Of a DNA stretch of 64,000 bases, positions 13,375 through 25,400 are shown one piece after another. The DNA is taken from the NCBI GenBank assembly GCA_904063045.1, contig CAJFCJ010000007.1, positions 554,819 through 618,818 of the forward strand, written 5' to 3'. Position 1 is the stretch's first letter; each line of letters begins with the position of its first letter. The stretch comes from Dimorphilus gyrociliatus (lineage: Eukaryota; Annelida; Polychaeta; Dinophilidae). A model generated the notes under the pieces. That model saw only the letters and a program-made list of their open reading frames with translations, searched no databases and was not told the origin of the DNA. Both the position numbers and the translations under genes were made by a program.

Positions 13375-14278
13375 ATGAATATTTTACATCATAAAAGGTT
13401 ACAAGTACTCTATTTTGGCCTGTCATTTTTAATAACTCTTTTTATCGCTCAATAGCTGGCACGTAAGAAATAGGAATAATATTGAAAGAGTGAAACGAGA
13501 TGAAGCTAAAGCAGCCGAAGAAGAGAAGGAAAAGGAAAGAAAAAGGTCTTTAGCCGAGCAAGAGGCAAGGACAAATTATTTGCGAAATCAAGCTCGTTTA
13601 CGTGGTTCTGAACCTGCTGCAACATTAGTTCCGAAAGAAAGTCGACATATTAATTTTTTTGCCGAAGCTGAAGCAGGTTTAAAAGGTAAGGAAGTGAACG
13701 AAGAACACGAAAAAGAAAAAAAGGAAGAAAAGGAAGCTTATGAGAAGAAAATTGGACTTTTGACTTATATTGGTCAAAGTGCTGTAGAATCACAGAGTAA
13801 GCTTTGTTTATTTTTTATTCAATCAATGACATAATAATTTATTAAAATATTTATTTTTTTTCTTTAAACAGCTACTAAACCTTGGTATTTTAATCCGAAG
13901 ACACAAAAACGTACTAGAGATTCTTCATCTGATTCGGAGGCAGATGAGAAGCGCAAGGATTTCTTGGATCCAATGAAAGCCGTTGAAAAGCATGTTAAAA
14001 CTTATAAGAGAGAGAAGAAGAAGAAGAAAAAGAAAAAGCATAAAAGATCATCACCATCGCCACCGCCATCAAAAAAAAAGAGTATAGAAGAGCTTAGGGC
14101 CGAACGTTTGAGAAGAGAGGCTACTGAAAAACAAAAAGTTAAAAAACTCTTTGGAGAATTAAGGGGTGAAAAACCTAAAGATGATATAATTATGGACGAT
14201 CGAGAAAGAAGATATAATTCTCAATTCAATCCTGACTTTGTTCGAAGACCAAAAAAGAGATATGAACCACAATATTAA
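13375..14278 (+). CDS. LENG1: Leukocyte receptor cluster member 1 homologue (splicing-associated coiled-coil protein)
   Basis: A conserved nuclear protein found with spliceosomal complexes; precise role not well defined. Exons: 13375-13397, 13456-13796, 13872-14278; 256 aa. The first exon encodes only seven and two-thirds codons (MNILHHK), and splicing restores the conserved SWHVRNR(D/N)N block, which fixes the start. Seen: a charged coiled-coil (residues 10-110), the conserved LTYIGQSAVES and KPWYF segments, a poly-lysine tract, and the terminal RRYNSQFNPDF motif shared with the human protein. Two AATAAA signals follow at 14311 and 14326. Convergent with the unidentified gene at 14583. Confidence 0.93.
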
Positions 14279-14582
14279 GTTCAATAATAATATAAAATGT
14301 GTATAGAATGAATAAATGTACATAGAATAAAAACTGTTGGGTTGGAAATTGTGGTCGAATTTTATTAAAGTATCATCCTCTAAAAGAAAATAATTATTAA
14401 ATTTACTATTTGAAAGGTCTATAATTATTTAATCAACTTTTATGTCTTTTTTGATAAAAGGATGCTTTGAAATTTAAGATCTCCTAATTTCTTTTTTATT
14501 AACTTGAGTAGTTTCCCCTCGAAAGCTTCAATTTGAAAGAAAACTTTTTTTGCCTAAGGAAAGATACAATTATCCCTAAAAA

Positions 14583-15434
14583 CTACAAAAGTTCATCTAT
14601 AATACATACGGTTTTCATCCATCTTTCCTTATCCGTTAAAATTTCAAAACAATTATTCTCCTTTAAAACTTTAATGAGTCGATTGCCTTTCGCAGATGTT
14701 TCTAAATTATCTTTAGATTCTATATTAAAACATGCAGAGCTTTGTGATAGTTTTTTCTCTACAGCGTCCTCTTCATTTGATAAATTTTGAATGAACATCT
14801 CTTCCTCTGATATACCTTCCATAAGTCTCTGAGCTTCAATTAATGCTTCATTAATATTATTGCGAATTTCCTTCATTTGAACAAATTGATAAAGTTTGGA
14901 ATATTCATAAAAATACCCCTCCGATTCAGCATTTTTTATCATGAAGAGTAAGTCTGGTTGAGAAATTGCAGTAGATTTAGCGTCGATTCGAACTTTTGTT
15001 AGTAACAACTCTGTTTTGGTTTTAAGCTCCTTTTCCATATCATAATCAGAAAGAAAGAGATTTTTAGAAAGGGCTTCAGCTTTATTTCGAACTAAAAATT
15101 TTAAATGAACGTAGTAACAATTTAAGTTGAAATTTTCTGATTATGTTTTCATACCTCTTCCCTTTTTACTATCAAGACTTGCTCCGGAAGATCTGGAATC
15201 AGTTCGAAAGTGCTCTACAATTCTTTTATTGCCTAAATGCCCTAGATTACCATTTCGGACATCTTCTGTTGGCTTTAACTCTGATAAAAGGTCGGTCGCC
15301 GCATGTTTACTTGATTTTTGAGCATCAGTTGTTTCAACCGGAATAAGTGGAGAAGGTAAATTATTATCTATTTTTCCCAGTTCAATTAGCTGTTCATACG
15401 GTTTTGCATCAGATACTATATTATTGTTTGTCAT
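14583..15434 (-). CDS. Unidentified coiled-coil-rich protein
   Basis: Two exons, 15434-15155 and 15091-14583, joined in phase 1 through a 63-nt intron; 262 aa. The N-terminal 95 residues are Ser/Asp/Asn-rich and probably disordered. Residues about 95-180 form amphipathic helices (EKELKTKTELLLTKV, then FVQMKEIRNNINEALIEAQ), and residues 225-262 another helix-rich end. No signal peptide, TM segment or zinc ligands. I do not recognise the family; the helical pattern would fit a subunit of a scaffold or trafficking complex, but that is a guess. The spliced exon continuity (KGRVRNKAEALSKNLF) and the clean frame make it a real gene. Confidence 0.75.
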
Positions 15435-15715
15435 TGTTTGTTAATGATTTGAAACCTAAATCCCATAAATTAACTTTTAAATTTAATTACTAGACTGATG
15501 TGGCTGAGTTTGAAATTGAAGAGATCTGTAATTTATCAAAGTGTAAGTACTTTAAGTATCATAGACATAAATGTCCACGTAATCAAACGAACAAGTTTTA
15601 TTAATTGGACAATGGATGAGTGTGCAACTCTACTTTCCAAAACACATTTAACATGTATAGCTTATTGTATTTTCAATTTTTGAATGAATGAAACAAAAAT
15701 TATGTCACTTGTACA

Positions 15716-16739
15716 TTAATCTAAGGCTTTTTGTAGAGCTTCGTAGCACTCGACAGCTATTTGGGCTTCTGCCTTAGCGGTTTCGCCGCTTGCGGATTGC
15801 AGTTTTTGTGTTGCTTGATTCAGACCATCACGAATGGCTGCTGAATCTAACTCCGAAATTTCTGCCAATTCCTCAGCCAAAACTTGGACAGAAGAATCTT
15901 CATTGACGCTTACTGATCCAGAGCTGACTATAAGTTTATAATATATTGTCATTTTGAATATAATAATATTTATCACTTACCGAAAAACTTCTTTGTGGAT
16001 CCGCTCTCCTCATACACTGTCAAAACACCTGGTTTAATTGCGGCCAAAATAGGTACGTGCTGGGGTAAAATTCCAAAGCTACCAGAAAATGATGGTACAT
16101 CAATTTGCTTCACGTTAGCGTTTTCATATACCACCTATGAAGGAAATACATTTATATAAATCCAGAAAACTAATATATACCCAAATATTTCTAATGTATT
16201 TTATATATCGAAAAATTAACAAAAACACAATATTTGACCTAAGACTGCTCTAGTTCTTTCTTTTTGTAGTTTAAATAGAGAGCCACGAATGAAAGAATAA
16301 AGAAATTTAAGTTTAAAGCGATGCAATTAGCCACAATAATGCCCTTGATTGTTCGATTATCATGTTCAAGCTATCCTAGTTAGGTTACCAAGTATAAAAA
16401 AGTGAAGGTTATAGTCTAAAACAGTTTTATTTTCTGCTCAACTTTAATCTTTATAAACTTTAAAATATTATTTATCGAGATTTATAAAAGCCGAAAAGTG
16501 CAATGGTGTTATATCAGTTTTATAGCAAAGTCATAATTTTAGATTAGAGTAAAATTCGTAAACTTGCGTATTATCGTCCTGAAAATTAAAGACTGGGGAA
16601 TAGTTACCTGAGCGGGTGATGACAGCGTAAATGACATATCGGCATAATTTCTCTTAGTTACGTGTTGCGAAGATAAAACACGAAAAGATTGGCTAATTCC
16701 TCTTGTTGGTAAACGGGAAAATGATCTAAGCAGCGACAT
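15716..16739 (-). CDS. ATP5F1D: ATP synthase F1 subunit delta, mitochondrial
   Basis: Central-stalk subunit (bacterial epsilon homologue) of mitochondrial F1Fo ATP synthase, in the matrix. Exons: 16739-16608, 16134-15981, 15927-15716; 165 aa (human 168). Seen: an Arg/Ser-rich transit peptide (MSLLRSFSRLPTRG), then MSFTLSSPAQ, FSGSFGILPQHVPILA and VSSGSVSVNEDSSVQVLAEE, followed by a C-terminal helical hairpin. The reading starting further upstream begins with TTG, so the ATG at 16739 is chosen. The 5' end faces SF3B6. Confidence 0.95.
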
Positions 16740-16977
16740 TTCGGAGGTCAAAATGGCGGATGTGTATAATAGGACGGCACTTAAAATTACTTTATAAAAA
16801 AACTTTAAATAGCAGTTTTTAATTAGGCTTTACCTATATACATATATATTTCAATTTATTTATTAGATTTTTTGTTAAAAAATTATTTTTATAAAGTAGA
16901 GTTACCAGACGTTGAGAGACCGTCCTATCTGCTTCTGATTATACAATATTCAAATTGTTTCCTAATTGTTCACCAAA
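16740..16977. promoter_or_regulatory. Compact bidirectional promoter ATP5F1D/SF3B6
   Basis: Only 238 bp separate the two start codons. An AAATGGCGG element sits at 16751-16759 and the SF3B6 start itself lies in CAAAATGGC. Both genes are housekeeping genes, consistent with a shared ubiquitous promoter. Confidence 0.55.
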
Positions 16978-17618
16978 ATGGCTATGGGAAAAAAAGCAAA
17001 CGTAAGCTTTATATATATTTGTTTTTCTGATTCGGCTTAAATTCTATATTTTCTTTTAACTATCCACATTTCTTTGATGTGATTCTTTTAAATGGACGAT
17101 AATATGGGTAAAACTTAAAATTGTTTCTTTTTGACAGGTTCGACTACCCCCTGAGGTAAATCGAATATTGTACGTCAGAAATCTTCCTTATAAAATAACT
17201 ACTGATGAAATGTATGATATATTTGGAAAGTATGGCGCAATTAGACAAATCAGAGTGTAAGCTTTACTTAGAAATTTCTAACGTGATGTAAATAACTGAA
17301 TATTTACTGGTATTACAGGGGAACAACAGCTGAAACAAAGGGTACAGCATATGTAGTTTATGAAGACATTTTCGATGCGAAAAATGCATGCGATCATTTA
17401 TCTGGATTTAATGTTTGCAATCGTTACCTCGTCGTTTTATATTATCAATCTAACAAGGTAATTTATATTCTTTTATTTAGTTCTGTGAATTCTAATTTAA
17501 AAATTCCTATCAGGCCTTCAAGAGAATGGATGCCGAACAAAAAGAAAAAGAACTAAATGATTTAAAAGCAAAATATGGATTAAATACCCCAGATTTTAGC
17601 AGTGGTAAACGTAAATAA
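16978..17618 (+). CDS. SF3B6: Splicing factor 3B subunit 6 (p14/SF3b14a)
   Basis: RRM protein of the U2 snRNP SF3b complex that lies next to the branch-point adenosine. Exons: 16978-17001, 17138-17256, 17319-17457, 17514-17618; 128 aa (human 125). Seen: RNP2-like [11 protein letters not shown] (here [10 protein letters not shown]), [18 protein letters not shown]1-like [14 protein letters not shown], and the [15 protein letters not shown] segment that is almost invariant in animals. Ends with [15 protein letters not shown] at 17760. Nearly identical to vertebrate orthologues. Confidence 0.97.
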
Positions 17619-17759
17619 ACTATCTCTAAATAGTATATTTTTATGCTATTTGTTTGTATTTCTTATGGATTATTTGTAAAATTAGGTTATTTATTATGTA
17701 AAATGTCAAAAAAAATTGTTATGTAAAAATATATTAATTTTTTTGGTTTTGTACTATGT

Positions 17760-17765
17760 AATAAA
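17760..17765 (+). terminator. Polyadenylation signal for SF3B6
   Basis: AATAAA about 140 nt after the stop. The 17619-18099 spacer to the convergent BBS12 gene is otherwise AT-rich with a (TA)n tract at about 18031-18052. Confidence 0.5.
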
Positions 17766-18099
17766 AGTTATTGATGTCAAATCGTGACTTGCAGCAGCAG
17801 CAAAGTGATACAAGAAGTTAAATGTTATTAATCAATTATTCATTTACGCAGTGTAATATAAGACTCTTAAATATTTCAAGTGTTTTTACCAAAAATATTT
17901 CGTTTTGTCATAAAACTTTTAATCGTGACAGTTTTTATTATTGTGTCTTTTTTCTGGAAATTTAACTTGATGGTAAATCCATAGAATATAGGCTTCTACG
18001 AAACTATTGATAGCTCAAGTCTTTCCAATCTATCTATATATATATATATATATCTCAATAAAAAAAGGTGAAAAACATTCATTAAATATAATGAATAAT

Positions 18100-20579
18100 T
18101 CAATCAACATCAGTTTTAATACCCGTTTGACAAATATTTGATATAAGTGCTAGTTTTTTTACTAAGAGTAGTGACGTCATGAAAGTCACCTCCTTAAGTA
18201 CGGCTGAGGTAAAGGACGCGGTATTTTGAGGATAAGCATCGTTCAAATGTAAATTATTCGTGTTCTGAATAAAAGCGTATTCTTCCAGGCAGTCGCGGAT
18301 ACTCTCAAAGACACAGTACTTGACTTCATTCAAATCCCCTCGAACGTCTAATATATACAAAAAAAAAGCTGAATAATTGCAATTTTATACAGTCAGAGTT
18401 TTCAACCTTTTTGCATTACTTTTTCGAGTCGTTTACAGCACAATAGTTCGATGTTTCCATTTGAGACAGTAGATATACTATCACTTTCATACAATAGATA
18501 TGAAAGGTTATTCAATTTATGTAACAATTCTGACTCGATCAAACGACGCATTTGTTCAACAGGATGTCCAAAAATCACCGTCTAAAAAGAAACAAATTTT
18601 ACATTGTTAACGTTTTTACTCTGGAGAAAAGAGGAAAACAATTAACTTGAAAATTGCAGTTGGGAGCTTTAATATAAATAAAATCTTCGCCGATATTAGT
18701 TTTTTGAAAAGAAAATTTCCAATAATCTCTCCAGGGTTTCACTTCAATATCGTTTGCAACATGATCCTTTAGATTGAACGAAATATAAATATTTAACAAA
18801 ACATGAAATAGAATTTACCTTAGTACACTCAAAAATGTAAGCACCAGCATCGCAATTCGACGTTTTTGCTATTGATCTTAAAATATTTGTCGGTACGTTC
18901 GCTATGCATAGAATTCCTAATCCTTCGCAAGAACTCGCTAAATCATCATCAATTTTTCCTTTACTTATTATAACATTGATAGATAACTAGTAAGAAGATG
19001 AAAAAGTGTTTTCCAATGGATATTAATAAAAACTTTTGATTAAATACCTTCTTTAACATATCAATAACTTTTCCAACCCAGTTAGGTTTTTCGACCAATT
19101 CAGGCTTAACTGTTGCAAAGTTGGTGTATGCTTTGTAGCCAGTGTGCTTAAAATTTTCCGTTACATCGCCTTCTATTAACTAAAGAAGAATACACGATTG
19201 TTACATTTAGCCCTTCACTCTTTTTGCACTTACCAAACACGAGCAACGTTTTCCTTCTAAACTAGCACAGACAGACATTTGCGATGGTCTGTTATTTTGA
19301 ACGATTAGATGAGGAAGGACATCGCATTTGTTGAAAGGGATTGAATGAATTATTACATTTCGTGAGGACAATCTATAAAAGAGAACGTAAAATTAAATAT
19401 TAAATGTTATCTAATCAATTGATTTAAGCAAAATTTAATGCTTACTGAATATTTTCTTCCATAGTAATTTCTAGTAAACGCTTTAGTAGCTTATTAACTA
19501 ATTCAATATTAGAAGACATTCTTTCAATTACGGCTTGCTGACTTATTTCATTACTTGACTTATTAACTACATTGTCTTCTGACTGGGAACAATCTGAAAA
19601 AGGTTAAACTCAAATAGAGAAAGTTTTAATAGTTTCAATACGTGCTTTCCATTTGGAAATGGCGGCTAGATTGGAGTACCATTCTGTGCGATACGTTGCG
19701 TAGTTTCTTTAGTCTGAGATCTAGATCTTTGAGATTAGGTTTAGCGGATGAAAATAATTTCGGGTCTAGTTTAGCTTCTTCATTAAAATGATGAAAATCT
19801 TTTGTTCGCCCATCCGTAACTGACAGAGAGATTAACATACCGCATATGAAACGATGTCATTTATTTAGTTTGCTCTTCATTTAACCTACTTAGTCGAAAA
19901 TTTTCCACTCTTAATCTAATTTCACTGATACATATTTGAAAAGCTTCATCAATGTTATCCAGAATTAGATGCAGAGGTATTCCCTTTTTGATTGAAATAT
20001 ATAGTTTTTATATTTATGAATTATTAATAATCCGATAATCTAAATATATACTAATATATATAAAATGAGAAAGAAATAAATCTACTTGATCTTCAAGCCG
20101 CCAAACCATTTTAATTAAAATATAAAATAGGGTTGTAATGTCGTTGCAGCCATTCCCATAGATTTCTTTGTGACTTTGAATAATTTCATTAATTATATGA
20201 CCTATTGGCCTCTGTATTTAAAATATACATAGGAAATTAATTAAATAACCTCAAAGTTATAAGATGGCAATCCTATAGATTAGTATATATATACATATAT
20301 GTATATATATATATATATTTAAAACATACTTGAGACAGATTTACTGCTTTTAGAAGATCACATATACAATTCGTTAATATATATTCATTCTCCTCTGTTA
20401 CACACTTAACACTAAAATAAATAACTGATTAGAAATTTAAAACAAAATACTCAATTATCGAACAAATATAGCTACCATTCTAAATTCTGAAGGAGATTTT
20501 GAGACCATGTTCCTGCAATTAATTTCACTTATTTAGGAAATGTTCTATTATAGACAATTAAAAAGTATTAATTGTATAA

Positions 20580-20610
<31 letters not shown>

Positions 20611-20692
20611 TTGATATAAATGTTTAATTTTTACCTATTATATGTATAATATGTGTACTTATTGAACTGCTGTTTACTCTTTCCAAATTCAT
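18100..20692 (-). CDS. BBS12: Bardet-Biedl syndrome 12 chaperonin-like protein
   Basis: A divergent group II chaperonin relative that, with BBS6 and BBS10, assists BBSome assembly at the ciliary base. Thirteen exons: 20692-20635, 20513-20477, 20411-20330, 20211-20086, 19983-19890, 19819-19646, 19593-19446, 19372-19234, 19179-19048, 18986-18819, 18766-18647, 18581-18407, 18347-18100; 566 aa (human 710). Identification rests on the BBS12-specific LIEGDVTENFKHTGY, matching human LIEGDLTENYRHLGF, plus GIPLHLILD, HRMVLQSSRHF and the NVIISKGKIDDDLA strand. The classic chaperonin ATPase signatures are not evident, as in vertebrate BBS12. The exon 6 donor works only as GC (19645-19644); the nearby GT at 19641 breaks frame. 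Exons 1-2 are short and less certain. Confidence 0.85.
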
Positions 20693-22174
20693 TAAGGATC
20701 ACTTGTTTTTTGTTCGATCTTTATAATAATTCTAAAGATCTATTCTTAAATTTTCTCGCAAAATGTTTCGAAATTCTCTAGTGAGTTAAAAGAAAGTAGA
20801 GGCTAATGAAGAGTAAACACAATTTTAGATTAACCTTGAATCTTGGAATAAATCAACTTCAAGAATGACGAACGGCGAATAATGTTCTACTGAATTAGAA
20901 TAATTATAGTATATTGAAATCTAGATGTTTCCATTAGCATTTAATAGAAACGTATAAACTGTTTATTTTGCAAGAAAATAAGACATTATTATTAAATAGT
21001 AGTATTCTCAAACTTTCATTTTTAAGCATTTTTCACATCGAAAGTTATTCTTAAATCCTAATATGGAGCGGTGTCCATAGTCCAGACAAATGTCACAGTT
21101 CGAATCAGGGAAAGTTTGATCATATTGATTAATGTAAAGATTTTTTATATAGTCGGTAAAATCTATTAAAACCGAAAAAGAGACCATATGCTAATATATT
21201 ATTGAAAAGCAAGAGTGAGAATATAATGGAAACGATAAAAAAAAATTGTAAATAATAAAACATTAACGAATTTTCGTTTTAGTTGATATAAATATGATAT
21301 TACTATTTGCTATCTATTTTCTATTCTACTTTTAATATTAATGAAACCAATAATGAGAGGATAAAATGTATTTCTACTTCAAAAGCCCTCCACTTTAAAA
21401 GAGCATATCGTGTGATTTTTGACACCCGAAACAGAATCAATATCTGTTGTAATCATAATTAAAAGTCATATTCAAAGAAATATCGCTTTAAGTTTTTTAA
21501 GTACGTATTTAGATAAATGCAATTCATGATAAATTCGATACGACTTCGTGAGCAAAAGACTAAAAAAAATGCCTATGTACACAATTTTATGTGAAAAAAA
21601 CACATTCGCTGTCTCTGCAAGATATCCCCTAAAGGAACATTCTGTAGACCTTATCATATATTATATTACAACATTTACTCGAATTTATCCTAATTACCGT
21701 ATTTAACTGAGACTTTTTAGCAACAGCATCTTTAATTAATCTTGTTCTAGAAAATAACGAAAAAGGAAAAAAATCGTTCTAGAACATTTCTATTTCTGTT
21801 TTATTTCATTTTTATAGAACAATAAAGAAAGTTTCAGGTTTTAAAAACATGAATAAATATAATAAAAAAATAGAATACTATTGCTATATTGGTATACTAT
21901 TATTCATGGGGTAAGTTTATTATTCTAAAGATTATTATAAATTATTAATGAAGACCGATAATACAGTACGTTTAGATAGAAGAATTGATGGAAGAAAATT
22001 AGCAAAAAAAAGAAATTAAATGATAAATTTTTATAGTCGTAATTTGATCTATTTTTAGAACAGTAAAACAAAGTTATATAAATATATATACAAATATACT
22101 GTATAATATTTATATAAATACATATTTTTGTTATCTTTTATCATATTTATATTATCAATAATGTATACCAAAAA

Positions 22175-22207
<33 letters not shown>

Positions 22208-22439
22208 CATAGGGTTTATACATAACAATAAATACTATACACCCTATTATACAATGCATAGTAATGCTTTAATTTAAAAAAATTCTACAATTAGCTGTCC
22301 ACTAAGTGGGTTTTTTTTTCATTTTGTTTGCAAGTTTTTCTTTGACAAAAAAGGAAGTTTGTTTTCAATTTTCAGTATGAAAAAACGACTTTGAATAGAA
22401 ATTAGCAATGAAAATTGAGGCAAAACAAGCCAGAACTAG
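20693..22439. other. Intergenic, AT-rich
   Basis: About 1.7 kb between BBS12 (5' end) and APC (3' end), both on the minus strand. It holds (TA)n tracts near 22175-22196 and a TATACTGTATA palindrome at 22095-22105. No supported exon; open frames are short and AT-driven. Confidence 0.5.
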
Positions 22440-25400
22440 TCACACAACTGTCGAAGCTGATATAGGTGTTCTATTATTTTCTAATAGCTGTTGTTGCCTT
22501 CTTGCCAATAACATTGCTGTTTTTGTCATACTTTCTTCCATAGGATTATTTTCGTCACCTTGAACTGCTTGATAGTTAAATGGAACTACGACTGCTTCTC
22601 TTCTACCGCAGTTTTCATTCTTGTCTTCTTCCATATCTAATTTAGTAAACTTATTAACGTCATCTAATTTATCATATGTTGAACTTCTTGTTGGTGGCCT
22701 TGTAAAAGTATTTTGCTTTTGGGGAGGAGGCGGGGGAGGAGTAGTTGTTGGTCTTTTAGACGCTTTAACCGTTTTGCTATTAACAAATTTTTTTGTTGGA
22801 ATGGCTGATTTCGCCTTTCCTTTTATTGTTTTAGCGTCAGAAGTTATATTGGCATTGATTTCGTCTTCATTCGATGTTTTTTTCACTATGTTATTACTTC
22901 CGTTGGTAATTTTGGATTGATTGATTTTTGATGTTTTGACCTTTGAGTTACTCTCTTTCGTTGGTTTTATTATTGTTAACTTTTTCGTATCCTTAATGTT
23001 CTTACTAATTTTTGATTTGTCCTTATCTGTCGACGGTTTCGGTGGAGTTTCCCATCTTGTTAATATTTTCGGTTTAACAAAACTGAATTTTGATTTTTGC
23101 GATGACTTTTTTATAGGCTGGACTAGTTTTGAGACATTTTTTTCAGCTTTATTCAGCTTCTTTTCCAATTGTGAATTCTTTCTAACAGGAGCTTGCTTTT
23201 GATGTGCTTTCCCTGTTCTTATTGTTTTTAAATCTGTATGCTCGAAAGATTTTAGTATTCTTGGTCCTCTTTTTGGTTTCTCGTCTTCCTCAGTTTCTTT
23301 TTCTTCTTTGATAATTGTGGCAGTGTTCTCATTTTCTGATTCTGTTTTAGCTATTTTATTATCGTCAAGTTTATTGCTATTGGCTTGAGAATTCTCAATT
23401 TTTATTCTATTAAGTATTTTACTAGCGTCTTCTTCTAACTGATTGAACATTTTTTCAGTTTGGTTCCTTTCGAACGACTCGGAAGTTTTAATTGATGGTT
23501 CCTCTTTTTGTGTGCTATCCTGCGTGATTACCTCTTTAACCGGCTCTTCTGGGAAATTCACTGGACAAGAGAACTCAGGAGGTGGTGGAAGAATATCAAA
23601 GTTATCTGGAAGAACGTGGCAGGAAGTAGATGGTAGAACTATTTATTTAGGTAAAAAATTAAGTTTAGCATGCACAAGTAAATAAATATAAAGAGGGTTT
23701 GGTTTCTTACCAATTTCCTTCTTCTCCCATAGTGTACTATTAACGACTATAGAAGCCGGTCTTGTGGCAGCCTTAACCTTCTGACCACCTTTTAATTGTG
23801 ATGAGCAAGATCTTCTCACTCGTGGAGTAGATACTTGTGCGCATTTTGCCAAGAGATTTTCTTCGCTAGCCGATATGCGGACAATACCCTCAAAAGTTGT
23901 CTCTAATTCCCTTGGCTCACTTCCTTCGCAGCCCTCTGATAATAGAGTCGAGTTTCTGGGCGTTGCCTGGTCATCGTGGGCGTCTATACCAACTTCTAAT
24001 TCTTCCTCATCCTCGTCATGGAAGATTATTTTTTCGCCTAGAAATAGGAAAGAAAGGAAATAAAATTGCCATTTTAAATATTTTAATGTCCTCATTATTT
24101 AAAAAGGAAAGAGAATGAAACTAAAGAAATGTCCTTATCAATCAACAAAAGTGCTTTTTTAGTATAACGGCGTATTTAGTACAATTTGCCTAAGGTTTTA
24201 TCATTCTCTTAATTATTAATATTATTTATATTTAAATATCTCTCATTTCGAATCGATAAGCTTTAATTAAAACTAGCATAAGTACCATGCTCGAATTGAA
24301 TGAAAATAGGCTTATCTACGTCTTACCAGCAAATAATATAATTAATTCTAACCTGTTTGGCTGGAGTGAACGTAAGTTGCGGAGACTAATGAAAGAGGGC
24401 GCTGCTGCCATCTCTGAAACACTGGAGAATGTTTAGGCGATGCTTCGGGCGATGAAATTGGACTATCGACGTTATCGCAAGTTTCGCCAAGACCATTTCC
24501 TTGTTCTTCCAATTCCTTTTCGAAGGCCCTCAATTTCCTTACATATAGACCGGGGGCAGCGGGAGAAGTCGCTGGTCTCAAAGCCATAGCAGCAGCATGT
24601 TCCGGAAGTGCTTGTAAAAGATTTCTTAAAGCGGCCGTTGACCCCATACTTATCATTTTATGTTTGGAATGAACAAGATTCCTAAGCATTGGTATAGCTC
24701 CTAATTCGACTAATTTGTGTTGATCTTCGTTATTTCGAGCTGATAAATTCCACAGAGTTCCACAGGCGTTACTAACAATAGTTAAACTTGACGAAGTTAA
24801 ATGTGACAATAAGACGGGTAGGGCACCATGGCTTCTTAGAATAGTTCTATACTCCTCATAAATTGCCACATGCGACGAGACGTTCCGAAGAATTCCACCT
24901 CCATTCTCAACTATTGCTAAAGCTGTTGATGGACCCCCAGACAGAGGACTATGGGATAGAGACGGCTTATAAGTCAAGGTTGCGACGAGAAAAACAAGTG
25001 CTCCATCAACGCCACAGACGTCCGCCTTATTATGGGTGCAATGAGCGCTCAGATTCCATAAAGCTGAAAGCATACTTTTAAGTGTTGCTTCCTTGACCGA
25101 ACTCATAGCGGCTCTAACAAGAGCTTTAACTGTACCAACTTCCCTGAGCGCCTTTTTAGATACAGGATCGGCTCTCCATGATAAATTTCTAAGAACTGAC
25201 GCGGCGACTTGTCTGAGATCATCGCTAGATGACTTTAACTGTTCCACTAATGCGTTTAGAGCTTTCTTCATCTCGGGACTGCACAGCAGACGCTTATTGT
25301 GAGCGTCACCAAAAGTTAAATTTGTTAGCGCCATACAGGCGTATCTCCTCATAGTAACGCTTTGCTGGTCAGTGGCATATAATCCGACCATTTCATGTTC

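Noticed and set aside
21472-21657. 61-codon minus-strand frame between BBS12 and APC
   Set aside because: No similarity recognised and no flanking exons; composition like the surrounding spacer.
22621-23202. Plus-strand open frames opposite APC exon 5
   Set aside because: Hydrophobic mirror of the Lys/Ser-rich APC tail.
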